From: Hydrogenophilus thermoluteolus | GTDB taxonomy: Bacteria; Pseudomonadota; Gammaproteobacteria; Burkholderiales; Rhodocyclaceae | DNA length: 64,000 nucleotides | Assembly (NCBI RefSeq): GCF_003574215.1 | Contig: NZ_AP018558.1 | Location: forward strand, 1,026,001-1,090,000 | Direction of reading: 5' to 3' | In this document: one piece after another, positions 1-7,879 of the stretch | How the letters are laid out: every line of letters begins with the position of its first letter | Position numbering within the stretch: position 1 is the stretch's first letter | The notes under the pieces: model-generated | Database searches by the model: none | The model's input: the letters and a program-made list of their open reading frames with translations, nothing else | Told to the model about the DNA's origin: nothing | Program-made: the position numbers and the translations under genes

Positions 1-2
1 AC

Positions 3-734
3 CCGGACACCTGGGCGCAGGAGTTCGAGTGCGTGTTTCTGGATCGCGCGGGCCGGGAGTGGCTCACCTATGAGGAAATCCTCGCCGCGCTGGAAGCGCA
101 GCCGCTGCCGCCCTACGACGGGCGGCCTGTCTATGTGGGCATGGACATCGCTGCGCGGGGCGACCTGTCGGTGATCGCGGTGCTCGAAGACGTGGGCGCG
201 GGCGTCTTGGCGCTACGCGAGATGCAGGTGATGCGGGGCGAATCGTTCGCCGCGCAGCTCGCCCGGCTCGATGGCGTTTTCCGCGCCTACCGGGTGGCGC
301 GCTGCTGCATCGACCAGACCGGCATGGGCGAAATGCCGGTGCAGGAGGCGCAGCGGCGGCATGGGCAGTATCGCGTCGCCGGGGTGCTGTTCACCGCCCC
401 GGTGAAGCTCGACCTGGCGGTGGCGCTCAAGGACCGCATGCAGGCGCGGCGGCTGCTCTTGCCGCCGGGTGCGCTCGCTGAGCCGAAAGAGGCGCTGATC
501 GACGACCTCAGGGCCGTGCGCATGGAGCCGGGCGCGGGCGGCGTGCCAAAGCTTCTGGCCGACCGGGATGGCGCGGGCCATGCCGACCGCTTCTGGGCGC
601 TGGCGCTTGCCGTTGCGGCGGCTGGCGAAGGTGTGCCGGTGTATGGGTATGAGAGTGTCGCGCGGCGAACCTTCGCGCCGCGTTTCGATGATCTGGATGG
701 CGCTCGAGGCGCCTGGGAGTGGGCAGGATGGTGA
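3..734 (+). CDS. Phage terminase large subunit, C-terminal part (Mu gp28-like)
   Basis: The reading frame is already open at the window edge, so this is the 3' part of the large terminase, the motor and nuclease that packages phage DNA. The visible part is the RNase H-fold nuclease domain: a first acidic strand in VYVGMDIAARGDLSVIAVLE, a second acidic element CCIDQTGMG, and a late GHADRFWALALAVAA segment in which the D is the usual third metal ligand. Mu-like phages place this gene directly before the portal, as here. The 3' end overlaps the portal start by 7 bp. A GTG at position 33 is only an internal codon, because the frame continues upstream with coherent protein sequence. Confidence 0.88.
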   Translation, partial: PDTWAQEFECVFLDRAGREWLTYEEILAALEAQPLPPYDGRPVYVGMDIAARGDLSVIAVLEDVGAGVLALREMQVMRGESFAAQLARLDGVFRAYRVARCCIDQTGMGEMPVQEAQRRHGQYRVAGVLFTAPVKLDLAVALKDRMQARRLLLPPGALAEPKEALIDDLRAVRMEPGAGGVPKLLADRDGAGHADRFWALALAVAAAGEGVPVYGYESVARRTFAPRFDDLDGARGAWEWAGW

Positions 735-2329
735 CCCCGAAAAAACAGGATTTGACCGGCGAGATCGCCCGCCCGTCGCAAACGGGCCTGCGCTCCGTCT
801 GGCAATGGCGGCCGCTGGCCTCGATGACACCGGCGATGGTCGCGGACATCTTGCGCCGCGCCGCGATGGGCGATGCACACGACTTCTTGCTCGCCGCAGA
901 CGACATCGCGGAAAAAGACCTCCACTACCGCGCCGTGCTACAGACGCGCACGCTGGCGGTGGCCGGGCTGCCCATCGACATCCAGCCATGGGACGATTCG
1001 CCCGCCGCGAGGCGCGCCGCCGAGCTGGTGCAGGATGCCGTGCGCGAAAGCGACCTTGCGGTGCTCATCACGCATCTCATGGACGCGGTAGCCAAGGGCT
1101 ATGCGGTGGCCGAGATCGTGTGGGAGACCTCCGGCGATGTGTGGTACCCGAAGCAGATCCTCCGGCGCGAAGCGCACTGGTTCACGTGGGATCGCGACAC
1201 CGGGCGGATCTTGCGCCTGGTAGATGGCAGCGCGGAAGGCGCGGAGATTCCGCCGTACCGTATGATCGTGCACGCCCCGCCGGTGGCCGCGGGCATTCCG
1301 CTTTTTGGCGGGGTGGCGCGAAGCGCGCTGTGGGCCTGGGTGTTCAAGTCGTATGCAATGAGGGACTGGGCGCGGTTTTGCGAACTCTTCGGTCAGCCGA
1401 TCCGCGTGGGCAAATACCACCAGGGCGCGAGCCCCGAGGATGTGGCCGTGCTCAAGCAGGCCGCCTTCTCGCTCGGCTCGGATGCCGCCGCCGTGATCCC
1501 GCAGGAGATGGCGCTGGAGTTGATCGAGTCCGGCTCCAAGTCGGCCAGCGCCGACCTGTATCACAGGCTGATCGACTACCTGGACCGGCAGGTGAGCAAA
1601 GCCGTGCTCGGGCAGACGATGACCACCGACGACGGGTCGAGTCTCGCGCAAGCGAAGGTGCACGCCGAAGTTCGCGCCGACATCATGCGCGCCGACGCGC
1701 GGGCCCTCGAGGCCACGCTCATGCGCGACCTCATCGCGCCGATCGTGCGGCTCAACCTGGGCGACGACGCGCCGCTGCCGATCCTGCGGCTCATCGTCGA
1801 GGAGCCGGAGGACATGGCGGCGCTTGCCGACCAGGTGGTCAAGCTCTCTGCTGCCGGGATGCCGATTCCGCAATCCTGGGTGCGGGAGAAGTTCGGTATC
1901 CCGGAGGTAGCCGAGGGCGAGGCGGTGCTCAGTCCGGCTCAACCGGGTCAAACTGGGCCAAACCAGAATGGCGAACCCATGGCGAACCGAATCGCGGACC
2001 GCGCCGAAACTTCGGGTTCGTCTGTCGCCGTGCACGCATTGCATGCGACAAGCCACGCGGCCGAGGCCGCCCAGGACGACCCGATGGATATCGACGTGGC
2101 CGGCCTCATGGCCGACCGGATGGAGGTCGAGGCCGAGCCAGCCTGGCGCGCGATCATGGCCGAGGTGCAACGAATCGTCGATGAGGCCGAGAGCCTGCCC
2201 CAGCTTCGCGACGCGCTGCTTTCGGCTTACGGTAACTTGCCCACCGAGGAGCTGGCGCAGGTGATGGCGCTGGGCTTTGCCGCGGCGGAGCTGGCCGGGC
2301 GCTTCATGGTGCGGGAGGAGTCGGCCTGA
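728..2329 (+). CDS. Portal protein, DUF935 family (Mu gp29-like)
   Basis: About 533 residues, the expected size of the Mu-type portal, the dodecameric ring at the head vertex through which DNA enters and leaves. Recognisable DUF935 features are the N-terminal LRSVWQWRPLASMTPAMVA segment, the central MRDWARFCELFGQPIRVGKY block and the GQTMTTDDGSS motif. The start is taken at ATG 728 rather than GTG 719, because it overlaps the terminase stop in the way neighbouring phage genes overlap. The C-terminal third is Ala/Glu-rich and poorly conserved. The stop overlaps the next start (TGATG). Confidence 0.9.
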   Translation: MVTPKKQDLTGEIARPSQTGLRSVWQWRPLASMTPAMVADILRRAAMGDAHDFLLAADDIAEKDLHYRAVLQTRTLAVAGLPIDIQPWDDSPAARRAAELVQDAVRESDLAVLITHLMDAVAKGYAVAEIVWETSGDVWYPKQILRREAHWFTWDRDTGRILRLVDGSAEGAEIPPYRMIVHAPPVAAGIPLFGGVARSALWAWVFKSYAMRDWARFCELFGQPIRVGKYHQGASPEDVAVLKQAAFSLGSDAAAVIPQEMALELIESGSKSASADLYHRLIDYLDRQVSKAVLGQTMTTDDGSSLAQAKVHAEVRADIMRADARALEATLMRDLIAPIVRLNLGDDAPLPILRLIVEEPEDMAALADQVVKLSAAGMPIPQSWVREKFGIPEVAEGEAVLSPAQPGQTGPNQNGEPMANRIADRAETSGSSVAVHALHATSHAAEAAQDDPMDIDVAGLMADRMEVEAEPAWRAIMAEVQRIVDEAESLPQLRDALLSAYGNLPTEELAQVMALGFAAAELAGRFMVREESA

Positions 2330-2520
2330 TGGACATCGCAGACATTGCGGACGAGGTCATCCGCATACAGCTAGAGGCGACGCTGCGCCAGCGCTACCCT
2401 GCGGGACCATCCCCGACCGGACGGTGCCTGTGGTGCGGCGAGCCGCTACCCGAGCCGCTGCGTTGGTGCGATGCGGCCTGCCGCGATGACTGGGAGCGCC
2501 ACTATGCCCGCCGCGCCTGA
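2329..2520 (+). CDS. Small zinc-finger phage protein
   Basis: A 63-residue protein starting in a TGATG overlap with the portal gene and overlapping the head morphogenesis gene at its 3' end. Four cysteines in the pattern CLWCGEP...CDAAC suggest a treble-clef or zinc-ribbon fold, with an acidic/aromatic helix DDWERHYARR after the last pair. Tight translational coupling on both sides argues that it is a real gene. Its role is unknown. Small zinc-finger ORFs are common in phage late operons and may bind nucleic acid or assist assembly. Confidence 0.6.
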   Translation: MDIADIADEVIRIQLEATLRQRYPAGPSPTGRCLWCGEPLPEPLRWCDAACRDDWERHYARRA

Positions 2521-3841
2521 TCTTTCCGCCGTCCTCCGCCAGCCATTCGCCGAGCAGGCCGCATTCTTCCGCGGCAAGCTGGGCAACCTTGTGCCCACGG
2601 CCAAATGGGACGACCTGTGGAAAAGCCAGCACGACCGTGCGTTTATGGTCGCGGGGGCGGCCAAGGCGGATTTGCTCGCCGATCTGGCCGAGGCGGTGGA
2701 CAAGGCCATTGCCGATGGCGAGACGCTGGATAAGTTTCGCCAGCGCTTTGGCGAGATCGTGCAAAAGCACGGCTGGCACGGCTGGACCGGCGAAGACAGC
2801 AAGGCCGGGCGCGCTTGGCGCACGCGCATCATCTACCAGACGAACCTGGCCACCAGCTACGCCGCCGGGCGGCTGGCGCAATTGCGCCAGGCCGGGTTCA
2901 AGTACTGGGTGTATAAACACTCCGGCGCCGAGCATCCGCGCCTGCAACACAAAGCCTGGCACGGCCTGACATTGCCCGCCGATCACCCCTTCTGGCAGGC
3001 GCACTATCCGCCCAATGGCTGGGGCTGCGGCTGTCGGGTGGTGGGGGCCAACGGCCCGGCGGGCGCGAAGCTACTGGGCGGAGATCCATCCTACGATACC
3101 CCGCCACCCGGATGGGATGCCATCGACCGAAGGACCGGAGAGCCGCCCGGCATCGACAAGGGCTGGGGGTATATGCCGGGCGCGACGGCGGCCGACCGCC
3201 TGCACGGGCTGGTGCCGCGCATGGCAGACAATCCGCCTGCTGGCCGCCCGGTGTTGCCGCCGATCTGCCCGGATTCCGGCGCGCACGCCAAGGGCGAGTG
3301 CCCTGGGCCGCTGCCGCGCCCGCGCCCGTTCGATCCCGGCCTGCTGCTGCCGGACGGCAAGCCGGAGCGCTACTACATCGACGCCTTCCTGGAGGTTTTC
3401 GGCCTGCGCTTCGGTGAGGACAAGATCATCGAGGACGTGACCGGCGAGCGGCTCGTCATCGGCACATCGCTATTCATCGACCGGGCAAAGTCGGCCAGGA
3501 AAGGGGAGCCGGTCTACAAGGTGTTCAAGGACGGCATCCGCCGCCGCCACATGCGCATGCTGGCCGAGACGATCCTGCATCCGCAGGAAATCTGGGAGCA
3601 GTGGGAGTGGATCGCGGCGCGGGAGTGGATGGGGGCGCGCGAAGCCATGGCGCTGCGCCGCCGCTACATCGCGCTGTGGGATGTGGGCGGGCGGGATCGC
3701 CCGGCGCTGTCGGTGTTCGAGTTCAGCCCCAAGCGCTGGTGGACTGGGGTGACGACGTTTGTGCCGAGAGACAGGCCGACTATGACCGCTGACGAGTACA
3801 TCGCGCAGCAGCGCACCGGGAAGCGGCGATGGCCGAAATGA
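2504..3841 (+). CDS. Head morphogenesis protein (Mu gpF/SPP1 gp7 type) with C-terminal PBECR-like nuclease domain
   Basis: The N-terminal half is the minor head protein of the SPP1 gp7/Mu gpF family that joins portal and capsid. Its signature is RTRIIYQTNLATSYAAGR, followed by the H-x-C region around HYPPNGWGCGCRV. The C-terminal part, roughly the last 150 residues after a Pro-rich linker, is a different domain. It contains RRRHMRMLAETILHPQEIWE, then a Tyr-rich beta region and a TTF motif, resembling the phage Barnase-EndoU-ColicinE5/D-RelE-like (PBECR) nuclease domains that are often fused to phage head proteins. Start ATG 2504 is preferred over ATG 2471, whose extra residues lie wholly within the zinc-finger gene. 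Confidence 0.82.
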   Translation: MPAAPDLSAVLRQPFAEQAAFFRGKLGNLVPTAKWDDLWKSQHDRAFMVAGAAKADLLADLAEAVDKAIADGETLDKFRQRFGEIVQKHGWHGWTGEDSKAGRAWRTRIIYQTNLATSYAAGRLAQLRQAGFKYWVYKHSGAEHPRLQHKAWHGLTLPADHPFWQAHYPPNGWGCGCRVVGANGPAGAKLLGGDPSYDTPPPGWDAIDRRTGEPPGIDKGWGYMPGATAADRLHGLVPRMADNPPAGRPVLPPICPDSGAHAKGECPGPLPRPRPFDPGLLLPDGKPERYYIDAFLEVFGLRFGEDKIIEDVTGERLVIGTSLFIDRAKSARKGEPVYKVFKDGIRRRHMRMLAETILHPQEIWEQWEWIAAREWMGAREAMALRRRYIALWDVGGRDRPALSVFEFSPKRWWTGVTTFVPRDRPTMTADEYIAQQRTGKRRWPK

Positions 3842-3984
3842 AAACGCCACGGCGCGGCGTCACCGTGGCGTGCCCGGCAGTCCTTGGGGGCGCTCGCCGC
3901 GCAGTGGCTGCCGATGGCTGTTTGCAGTATACCCTACCCCGCCAGCGCATCAAAGCGCGCCGTCTGGCTAAGGAGGCCCATTGA
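3838..3984 (+). CDS. Possible 48-residue leader-type ORF
   Basis: The ATG at 3838 overlaps the stop of the preceding gene (ATGA), and the frame runs 48 codons with a basic composition ending RRLAKEAH. The first codons run through a 9-bp hairpin (3844-3871), and the stop lies just after an AGGAGG motif (3971-3976). No family is recognised. It may be a short regulatory peptide or simply the open part of a non-coding gap. The coupling to the upstream stop is the only positive evidence. Confidence 0.25.
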   Translation: MKTPRRGVTVACPAVLGGARRAVAADGCLQYTLPRQRIKARRLAKEAH

Positions 3985-4158
3985 AAAAGAGTGAGGCGGC
4001 ACCTGGACCGCCTCGTGGGGCTGGCGCGCCGGACTCCCGCGCCCGGCGACGACACCTTTGGGCCCCAGGTCTGCCCTCACCAAATGGAGGGAGATTTTGC
4101 CGCCAGCCCTTACAGGCCAGTATAGCCTGTCCCGTCAGTGCAGCAAGCAGGAGGTTGC
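3842..4158 (+). other. 317-bp gap between gpF and gpG genes with several hairpins
   Basis: No convincing gene fills this stretch in an otherwise gapless operon. It contains three inverted repeats: 3844-3852 with 3863-3871 (9-bp arms, 10-nt loop), 3993-3999 with 4008-4014 (7-bp arms, 8-nt loop) and 4112-4117 with 4125-4130 (6-bp arms, 7-nt loop). None is followed by a T-run, so they are not classical terminators. An AGGAGG at 3971 is followed by a TTG at 3981 that opens a 67-codon frame with no recognised similarity. Confidence 0.5.
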
Positions 4159-4644
4159 ATGATCAAAATCGAGGTCGACGATAAAGCCGTGCGCCGGGCG
4201 CTCGATGACCTTTCGCGCCGCCTGGACGATATAACCCCTGCCATGCACGCCATCGGCCAGGCGCTGGCGGAGGGCAGCCGCGAGCGCATCCTTTCCGGGC
4301 GCGACTGGACCGGCACGCCGTTTGCCCCCAACAGCCCCGTGACCCTTGCCCGCAAGAAAGGGGAAAAGCCCCTCATCGACAGCAAGAGCTTCGTCACCAC
4401 GCGGCTCCACTACGAGGCCGGGCGCGACTCGGTGGCCGTGGGCAGCTCGGCGGCGCAGGCCGCGGTGCTCCAGTTCGGCGCGAAAAAAGGCGCGTTCGGC
4501 AAGACCAAACGCGGCGCATCCATCCCCTGGGGCGACATCCCGGCGCGGCGCTATCTACCGGTGACCCAGGATGGGCAGCTCGATGCTGCCGCCCGCAGCC
4601 TCATCCTCGACACGCTCACCGACTACCTTGCCGAGGCGCTTTGA
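4159..4644 (+). CDS. Virion morphogenesis protein, gpG family (Mu gp31-like)
   Basis: A 161-residue protein of the phage virion morphogenesis family, used in head and tail joining in Mu-like phages. Typical features are the N-terminal MIKIEVDDKAVRRALDDL, the GRDWTGTPFAPNSPVTLARK segment and the C-terminal IPARRYLPVT motif that marks the family. ATG 4159 has a strong Shine-Dalgarno sequence (AGGAGG, 4149-4154). An upstream in-frame TTG/GTG region has none. It is followed by an unusually long non-coding gap. Confidence 0.85.
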   Translation: MIKIEVDDKAVRRALDDLSRRLDDITPAMHAIGQALAEGSRERILSGRDWTGTPFAPNSPVTLARKKGEKPLIDSKSFVTTRLHYEAGRDSVAVGSSAAQAAVLQFGAKKGAFGKTKRGASIPWGDIPARRYLPVTQDGQLDAAARSLILDTLTDYLAEAL

Positions 4645-4865
4645 GCAAAACCGCGTAAAACGCGCGTAGCGCGATTTTCTGGGTTAGGTAGCTACCTACC
4701 TATGGGCATCGGGTAGAAAAACGATTGGGCGAGGCTTTATCCCCTCGATAACAGGGGGATAACAGGCACGCCGTCAGAAATAGATTACTGCGTGGTCCGT
4801 TTTCAGCGGGCGTCGCACCCAAAATATGAACCCGTTCAGGCTATGCGGCACCATCCGAATGCGGG
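4645..4865. promoter_or_regulatory. Intergenic region between G and I genes: palindrome, hairpin, presumed late promoter
   Basis: This 221-bp stretch holds a perfect 14-bp palindrome (4685-4698, TAGGTAGCTACCTA), a hairpin with arms 4737-4744 and 4755-4762, and a TGAAC-CC-GTTCA dyad at 4827-4838 that recurs at 16349-16360. In phage Mu the G-I interval carries the strong gyrase site and the late promoter for gene I. The position matches, but the sequence alone does not prove either function. It lies about 18.4 kb from the phage right end, close to half a Mu genome. Confidence 0.5.
4827..4838. promoter_or_regulatory. TGAAC-n2-GTTCA dyad, copy 1 (before protease gene)
   Basis: A perfect inverted repeat with 5-bp arms and a CC spacer, 28 bp upstream of the gene I start. 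The same 13 bases recur upstream of the baseplate W gene, and both copies are followed within about 20-30 bp by GCACCAT. Repetition in the two main non-coding gaps before late gene blocks suggests a binding site for a phage late activator. Confidence 0.4.
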
Positions 4866-5858
4866 ATGATGCCAGGCATGAACGCTCCACATCAAGCCCA
4901 GCCGATCGAGATGCGCATTGCGCGCTTGGCCGAGCGCCGAGCCTCCCATGTGGTTTCATTGCCGCTTCCTCCTACCCCCGACTTGGAACCGCCGGAATGG
5001 GTCGAACTCGTTCCGGCGGGGACTTTTTCCGGGCGGGACGGACGCGGGCCGTTCATTTTGGATATAGACGCCGTGCTCGCGGCGTTCGTCAAGGGTGGCA
5101 TCGACCTGCCCATCGACTACGACCATCAGACGCTTGATGCCGACGCCAAGGCCGGTCCGGTGCCCGCCGCGGGCTGGATCAAGGAACTGCAGGCGCGCGA
5201 TGGCGCGCTGTGGGGGCGCGTCGAATGGACGCCGCGCGCCGCAGAGCTGATCGCCAATAAAGAATACCGCTACCTGTCCCCGGTTTTTCGCCATGACAAA
5301 AGGGGGAGAGTGCTCGCGCTCGAGGGCGCGGGGCTTACCCACTATCCGAACCTCTATCTGCAACCCGTCGCGCACACGAAAGGAGACACGATGGACATTA
5401 CGCTGCTTGCCGAAGCGCTGGGCGCAGCGCCCGACGCCGACCTCGATGCGCTGGTGGCGCACGCTAAGACCCTCAAGGAGGCCGCCAGCCGTCAGCCCAA
5501 CCCCGCCGAGTGGGTGCCAATGAGCCAGCACAAAGCGGTGGCTGAAGAACTTGCCAGGCTACAAGCCGAAATCGCCGCCGAAAAAGCCGAGGCCGCGGTG
5601 CGCGCCGCGATGAGCGCTGGCAAGCTCGCCCCGGCGATGAAAGAGTGGGCGCTTGAGTATGCCAAGCGCGACCCGGCAGGCTTTGCCGCCTTCGTCGAGA
5701 AAGCCCCGGTGATCGTCTCTGCGGATGCGCCCGTCGCGGCGCATTCTGTCGCCCCGAATGCGGACGCGCTCAGCGACGAGGAGCGCTACGTATGCGCCGC
5801 TCTGGGTATCAGTGAGTCCGATTTTGCCGCGCACAAGCGCGCCGTCGTCAAGGAGTAA
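4866..5858 (+). CDS. Head maturation protease, Mu gpI-like
   Basis: A 330-residue protein of the Mu-like prophage I protease family, which cleaves the scaffold and itself during prohead assembly. The N-terminal half holds the protease-type sequence: DLPIDYDHQT and, further on, GAGLTHYPNLYLQPVA. The C-terminal half is Ala/Glu-rich and helical, typical of a scaffold. The start at ATG 4866 has only a weak upstream purine stretch, and ATG 4878 is an alternative. As in Mu, an internal start at 5391 appears to make the scaffold alone. Confidence 0.87.
   Translation: MMPGMNAPHQAQPIEMRIARLAERRASHVVSLPLPPTPDLEPPEWVELVPAGTFSGRDGRGPFILDIDAVLAAFVKGGIDLPIDYDHQTLDADAKAGPVPAAGWIKELQARDGALWGRVEWTPRAAELIANKEYRYLSPVFRHDKRGRVLALEGAGLTHYPNLYLQPVAHTKGDTMDITLLAEALGAAPDADLDALVAHAKTLKEAASRQPNPAEWVPMSQHKAVAEELARLQAEIAAEKAEAAVRAAMSAGKLAPAMKEWALEYAKRDPAGFAAFVEKAPVIVSADAPVAAHSVAPNADALSDEERYVCAALGISESDFAAHKRAVVKE
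5391..5858 (+). CDS. Nested in-frame scaffold protein (Mu gpZ-like)
   Basis: Inside the protease gene an AGGAGA motif at 5381-5386 precedes an in-frame ATG at 5391, opening a 155-residue product with the same C-terminus as the protease. The product is rich in Ala, Glu and Lys (for example AEIAAEKAEAAVRAAMSAGK) and looks like a helical assembly scaffold. Mu and lambda both make their scaffold from such an internal start. The good ribosome-binding site makes the nested gene likely. Confidence 0.7.
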   Translation: MDITLLAEALGAAPDADLDALVAHAKTLKEAASRQPNPAEWVPMSQHKAVAEELARLQAEIAAEKAEAAVRAAMSAGKLAPAMKEWALEYAKRDPAGFAAFVEKAPVIVSADAPVAAHSVAPNADALSDEERYVCAALGISESDFAAHKRAVVKE

Positions 5859-5863
5859 CGTAA

Positions 5864-6772
5864 ATGGCCATCATCACCCCGCAATTGATCACCGCGCTGC
5901 GCACCGGCTACAGCAAGGCGTTCCAGGACGCGCTTGCGGCCACGCCCACCGACTGGCAGAAGGTCGCCACGCGCGTGCCGTCCTCTAACACCAGCAACAC
6001 CTACGGCTGGCTCGGGCAGTTCCCGAAGCTGCGCGAATGGATCGGCGACCGTGTGATCAAGGGCATGGCCGCGCAGGGCTACCAGATCACCAACAAATTG
6101 TTCGAAGCGACGGTCGCCGTCAAACGCACCGACATCGAGGACGACAACGTTGGCATCTATACGCCGCTCTTTGCTGAGATGGGTCGCGCGGCAGCGGCAC
6201 ACCCGGACGAGCTGGTGTTCGGCTTGTTGGCCGCCGGTGAATCGTCGGCCTGCTACGATGGGCAGAATTTCTTCGACACGGACCACCCGGTCTATCCGAA
6301 CGTCGATGGCACCGGCACGGCAGCGACGGTTTCGAACTTCGTTGCCGGCACCGCTGGGCAACCGTGGTACCTGCTCGACTGCTCGCGCTCGCTCAAGCCG
6401 TTGATTTTCCAAGAGCGCTCGCGCCCAGAGATCGAGAGCCTCACGAGCACGCAGGACGAAGGCGTGTTCATGCGCGACGAGTACCGCTTCGGCATTCGCT
6501 ACCGCTGTAACGCCGGTTTTGGTTTCTGGCAGATGGCGTTCAAGTCCACCGACACGCTCGATGCGGCGAACTTCAACGCGGCAGTTGCGATGATGATGAG
6601 CATCAAAGCGGACGGTGGCCGCCCGCTCGGAATCCGGCCCACCCATCTCGTGGTGCCGCCCGCTCTGCGCGCCGCGGCGCTCGAGATCGTCGAGGCGCAG
6701 CTCATCAACGGCGGTAACTCGAACCCGAACTATAAGGCTGTCGAGGTGATCGTCAGCCCGTGGGTGGCGTAA
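5864..6772 (+). CDS. Major head subunit, Mu gpT-like
   Basis: A 302-residue protein of the Mu-like major capsid family (gpT). The N-terminal region with GYSKAFQDAL and TPTDWQKVATRVPSS, the WLGQFPKLREWIGDR stretch and the FDTDHPV motif are characteristic of the family. It begins five bases after the protease stop with a strong AAGGAG site (5851-5856). Hundreds of copies of this HK97-fold protein form the capsid shell. Confidence 0.93.
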   Translation: MAIITPQLITALRTGYSKAFQDALAATPTDWQKVATRVPSSNTSNTYGWLGQFPKLREWIGDRVIKGMAAQGYQITNKLFEATVAVKRTDIEDDNVGIYTPLFAEMGRAAAAHPDELVFGLLAAGESSACYDGQNFFDTDHPVYPNVDGTGTAATVSNFVAGTAGQPWYLLDCSRSLKPLIFQERSRPEIESLTSTQDEGVFMRDEYRFGIRYRCNAGFGFWQMAFKSTDTLDAANFNAAVAMMMSIKADGGRPLGIRPTHLVVPPALRAAALEIVEAQLINGGNSNPNYKAVEVIVSPWVA

Positions 6773-6775
6773 CCG

Positions 6776-6985
6776 ATGGCGCGCGCGCGCAAGGCTACCG
6801 ACTCTGCTGCCACTGACCGCGTGCGTCTTTCTGTGCGCACCGTGGCGTCGATGGGTGATCGGCGCCGCTACCGCGCCGGGCTTGGGCCATTTACCCGCGA
6901 GGCTCAGGTGGTCGAAGCCACCCAAGAGCAGGCCGAGGCTTTGCGCGCCGATCCGATGTTGGAGGTTGTCGAGGCGAAGGAGTGA
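6776..6985 (+). CDS. Mu gp35/FluMu N-terminal-domain protein
   Basis: A 69-residue basic protein between the major head gene and gp36. The core RYRAGLGPFTREAQVVEATQ is typical of the short FluMu/gp35-type domain (a YxRAG-F stretch). It presumably acts in head completion or decoration. No experimental role is known to me. The start is ATG 6776, three bases after the upstream stop. Confidence 0.7.
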   Translation: MARARKATDSAATDRVRLSVRTVASMGDRRRYRAGLGPFTREAQVVEATQEQAEALRADPMLEVVEAKE

Positions 6986-6988
6986 CGC

Positions 6989-7426
6989 ATGGGCTACGCG
7001 ACGGCGGCTGAGCTGGCGACGCGCTACGGCGCGGATCGGCTGATCGATCTGACCGACCGCGACGGCGATGGCATCGGCGATGACCCGATGATCGCGCAGG
7101 CGCTCGCCGACGCCGACGCCGAGATCGACGGCTATTTGGCCAGCCGCTACCGGCTGCCGCTGCCGACCGTGCCGGCGCTCTTGACTCGCATTGCGTGTGA
7201 CATCGCCATCTACCGGCTGCTGTCCCTGCGCCGCATGGGCGATATCGAGGACGCTCGCCGCCGCTACGAGGACGCACGGCGGCTTCTGGAGGCGATCGCA
7301 AAAGGCCATGCAAGCCTGGGGCTGCCCGCCAGTCTGCCGCTAGACGAGCAGCCTGCGCTGTCGCTTGCCGCGGCTAAATCTGGCCCCGCGCCAGTGTTTG
7401 GCCCAGACCAAATGGGGAGCTACTGA
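6989..7426 (+). CDS. DUF1320 head-completion protein (Mu gp36-like)
   Basis: 145 residues. The motif YATAAELATRYGADRLIDLTD at the N-terminus and the helix DADAEIDGYLASRYRLPL followed by CDIAIYRL are the hallmarks of DUF1320. The family sits in Mu-like phages between the major head gene and the tail genes and is thought to be a head-tail connector. A good Shine-Dalgarno (GAAGGAG, 6976-6982) precedes ATG 6989. Confidence 0.85.
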   Translation: MGYATAAELATRYGADRLIDLTDRDGDGIGDDPMIAQALADADAEIDGYLASRYRLPLPTVPALLTRIACDIAIYRLLSLRRMGDIEDARRRYEDARRLLEAIAKGHASLGLPASLPLDEQPALSLAAAKSGPAPVFGPDQMGSY

Positions 7427-7878
7427 TGTTGCTAGCGGCCGAGCGCGCGATCGTCGAGCGTCTCAAGACTGCACTCGACCCGCTCCCAGTGGAGGCATTG
7501 CCTGCCCGTGGCTACCGCTTCAGCCATGCAAAGGGCGCCGCGGTCGTTGCTGCTGTGGAACTTAGCGCCGGTGGCGTCGAGGATACGGGCGCGTCTGCGC
7601 AGAGCGCGACAGCGACGTTCGAGGTTGCGCTCTTTTCCCGTAGCTTACGCGATGGCGCGGGCGTGTGGGAACTGTTCAATGCCGCACGTTTGGCGCTGCT
7701 CTCGTTTACACCAGTTCCCGGCGCAACGCCGCTTCGGTTGCATTCAGCGCGGCTTGCGGATGTTGATGCTGACACGTGGGCGCTTGTGACGCGCTGGCAA
7801 TGTTTGCTGCCGCTCATTCCTGATTTGGACTACGACGGCGGGCCGCTTTTGACCCGCGTCACTTTCGAGGAGGTTTGA
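7426..7878 (+). CDS. DUF1834 connector protein (Mu gp37-like)
   Basis: 150 residues starting in an overlap with the gp36 stop (TGATG). The N-terminal ERAIVERLKTAL helix and later VALFSRSLRD and TRVTFEEV segments agree with DUF1834, the gp37 family of Mu-like phages. The position between gp36 and gp38 homologues supports a head-tail joining role. Function is inferred from family and synteny only. Confidence 0.8.
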   Translation: MLLAAERAIVERLKTALDPLPVEALPARGYRFSHAKGAAVVAAVELSAGGVEDTGASAQSATATFEVALFSRSLRDGAGVWELFNAARLALLSFTPVPGATPLRLHSARLADVDADTWALVTRWQCLLPLIPDLDYDGGPLLTRVTFEEV

Positions 7879-7879
7879 C

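Noticed and set aside
4111..4130. Hairpin before gpG as a terminator
   Set aside because: No T-run follows, and termination here would cut the late operon before the head genes.
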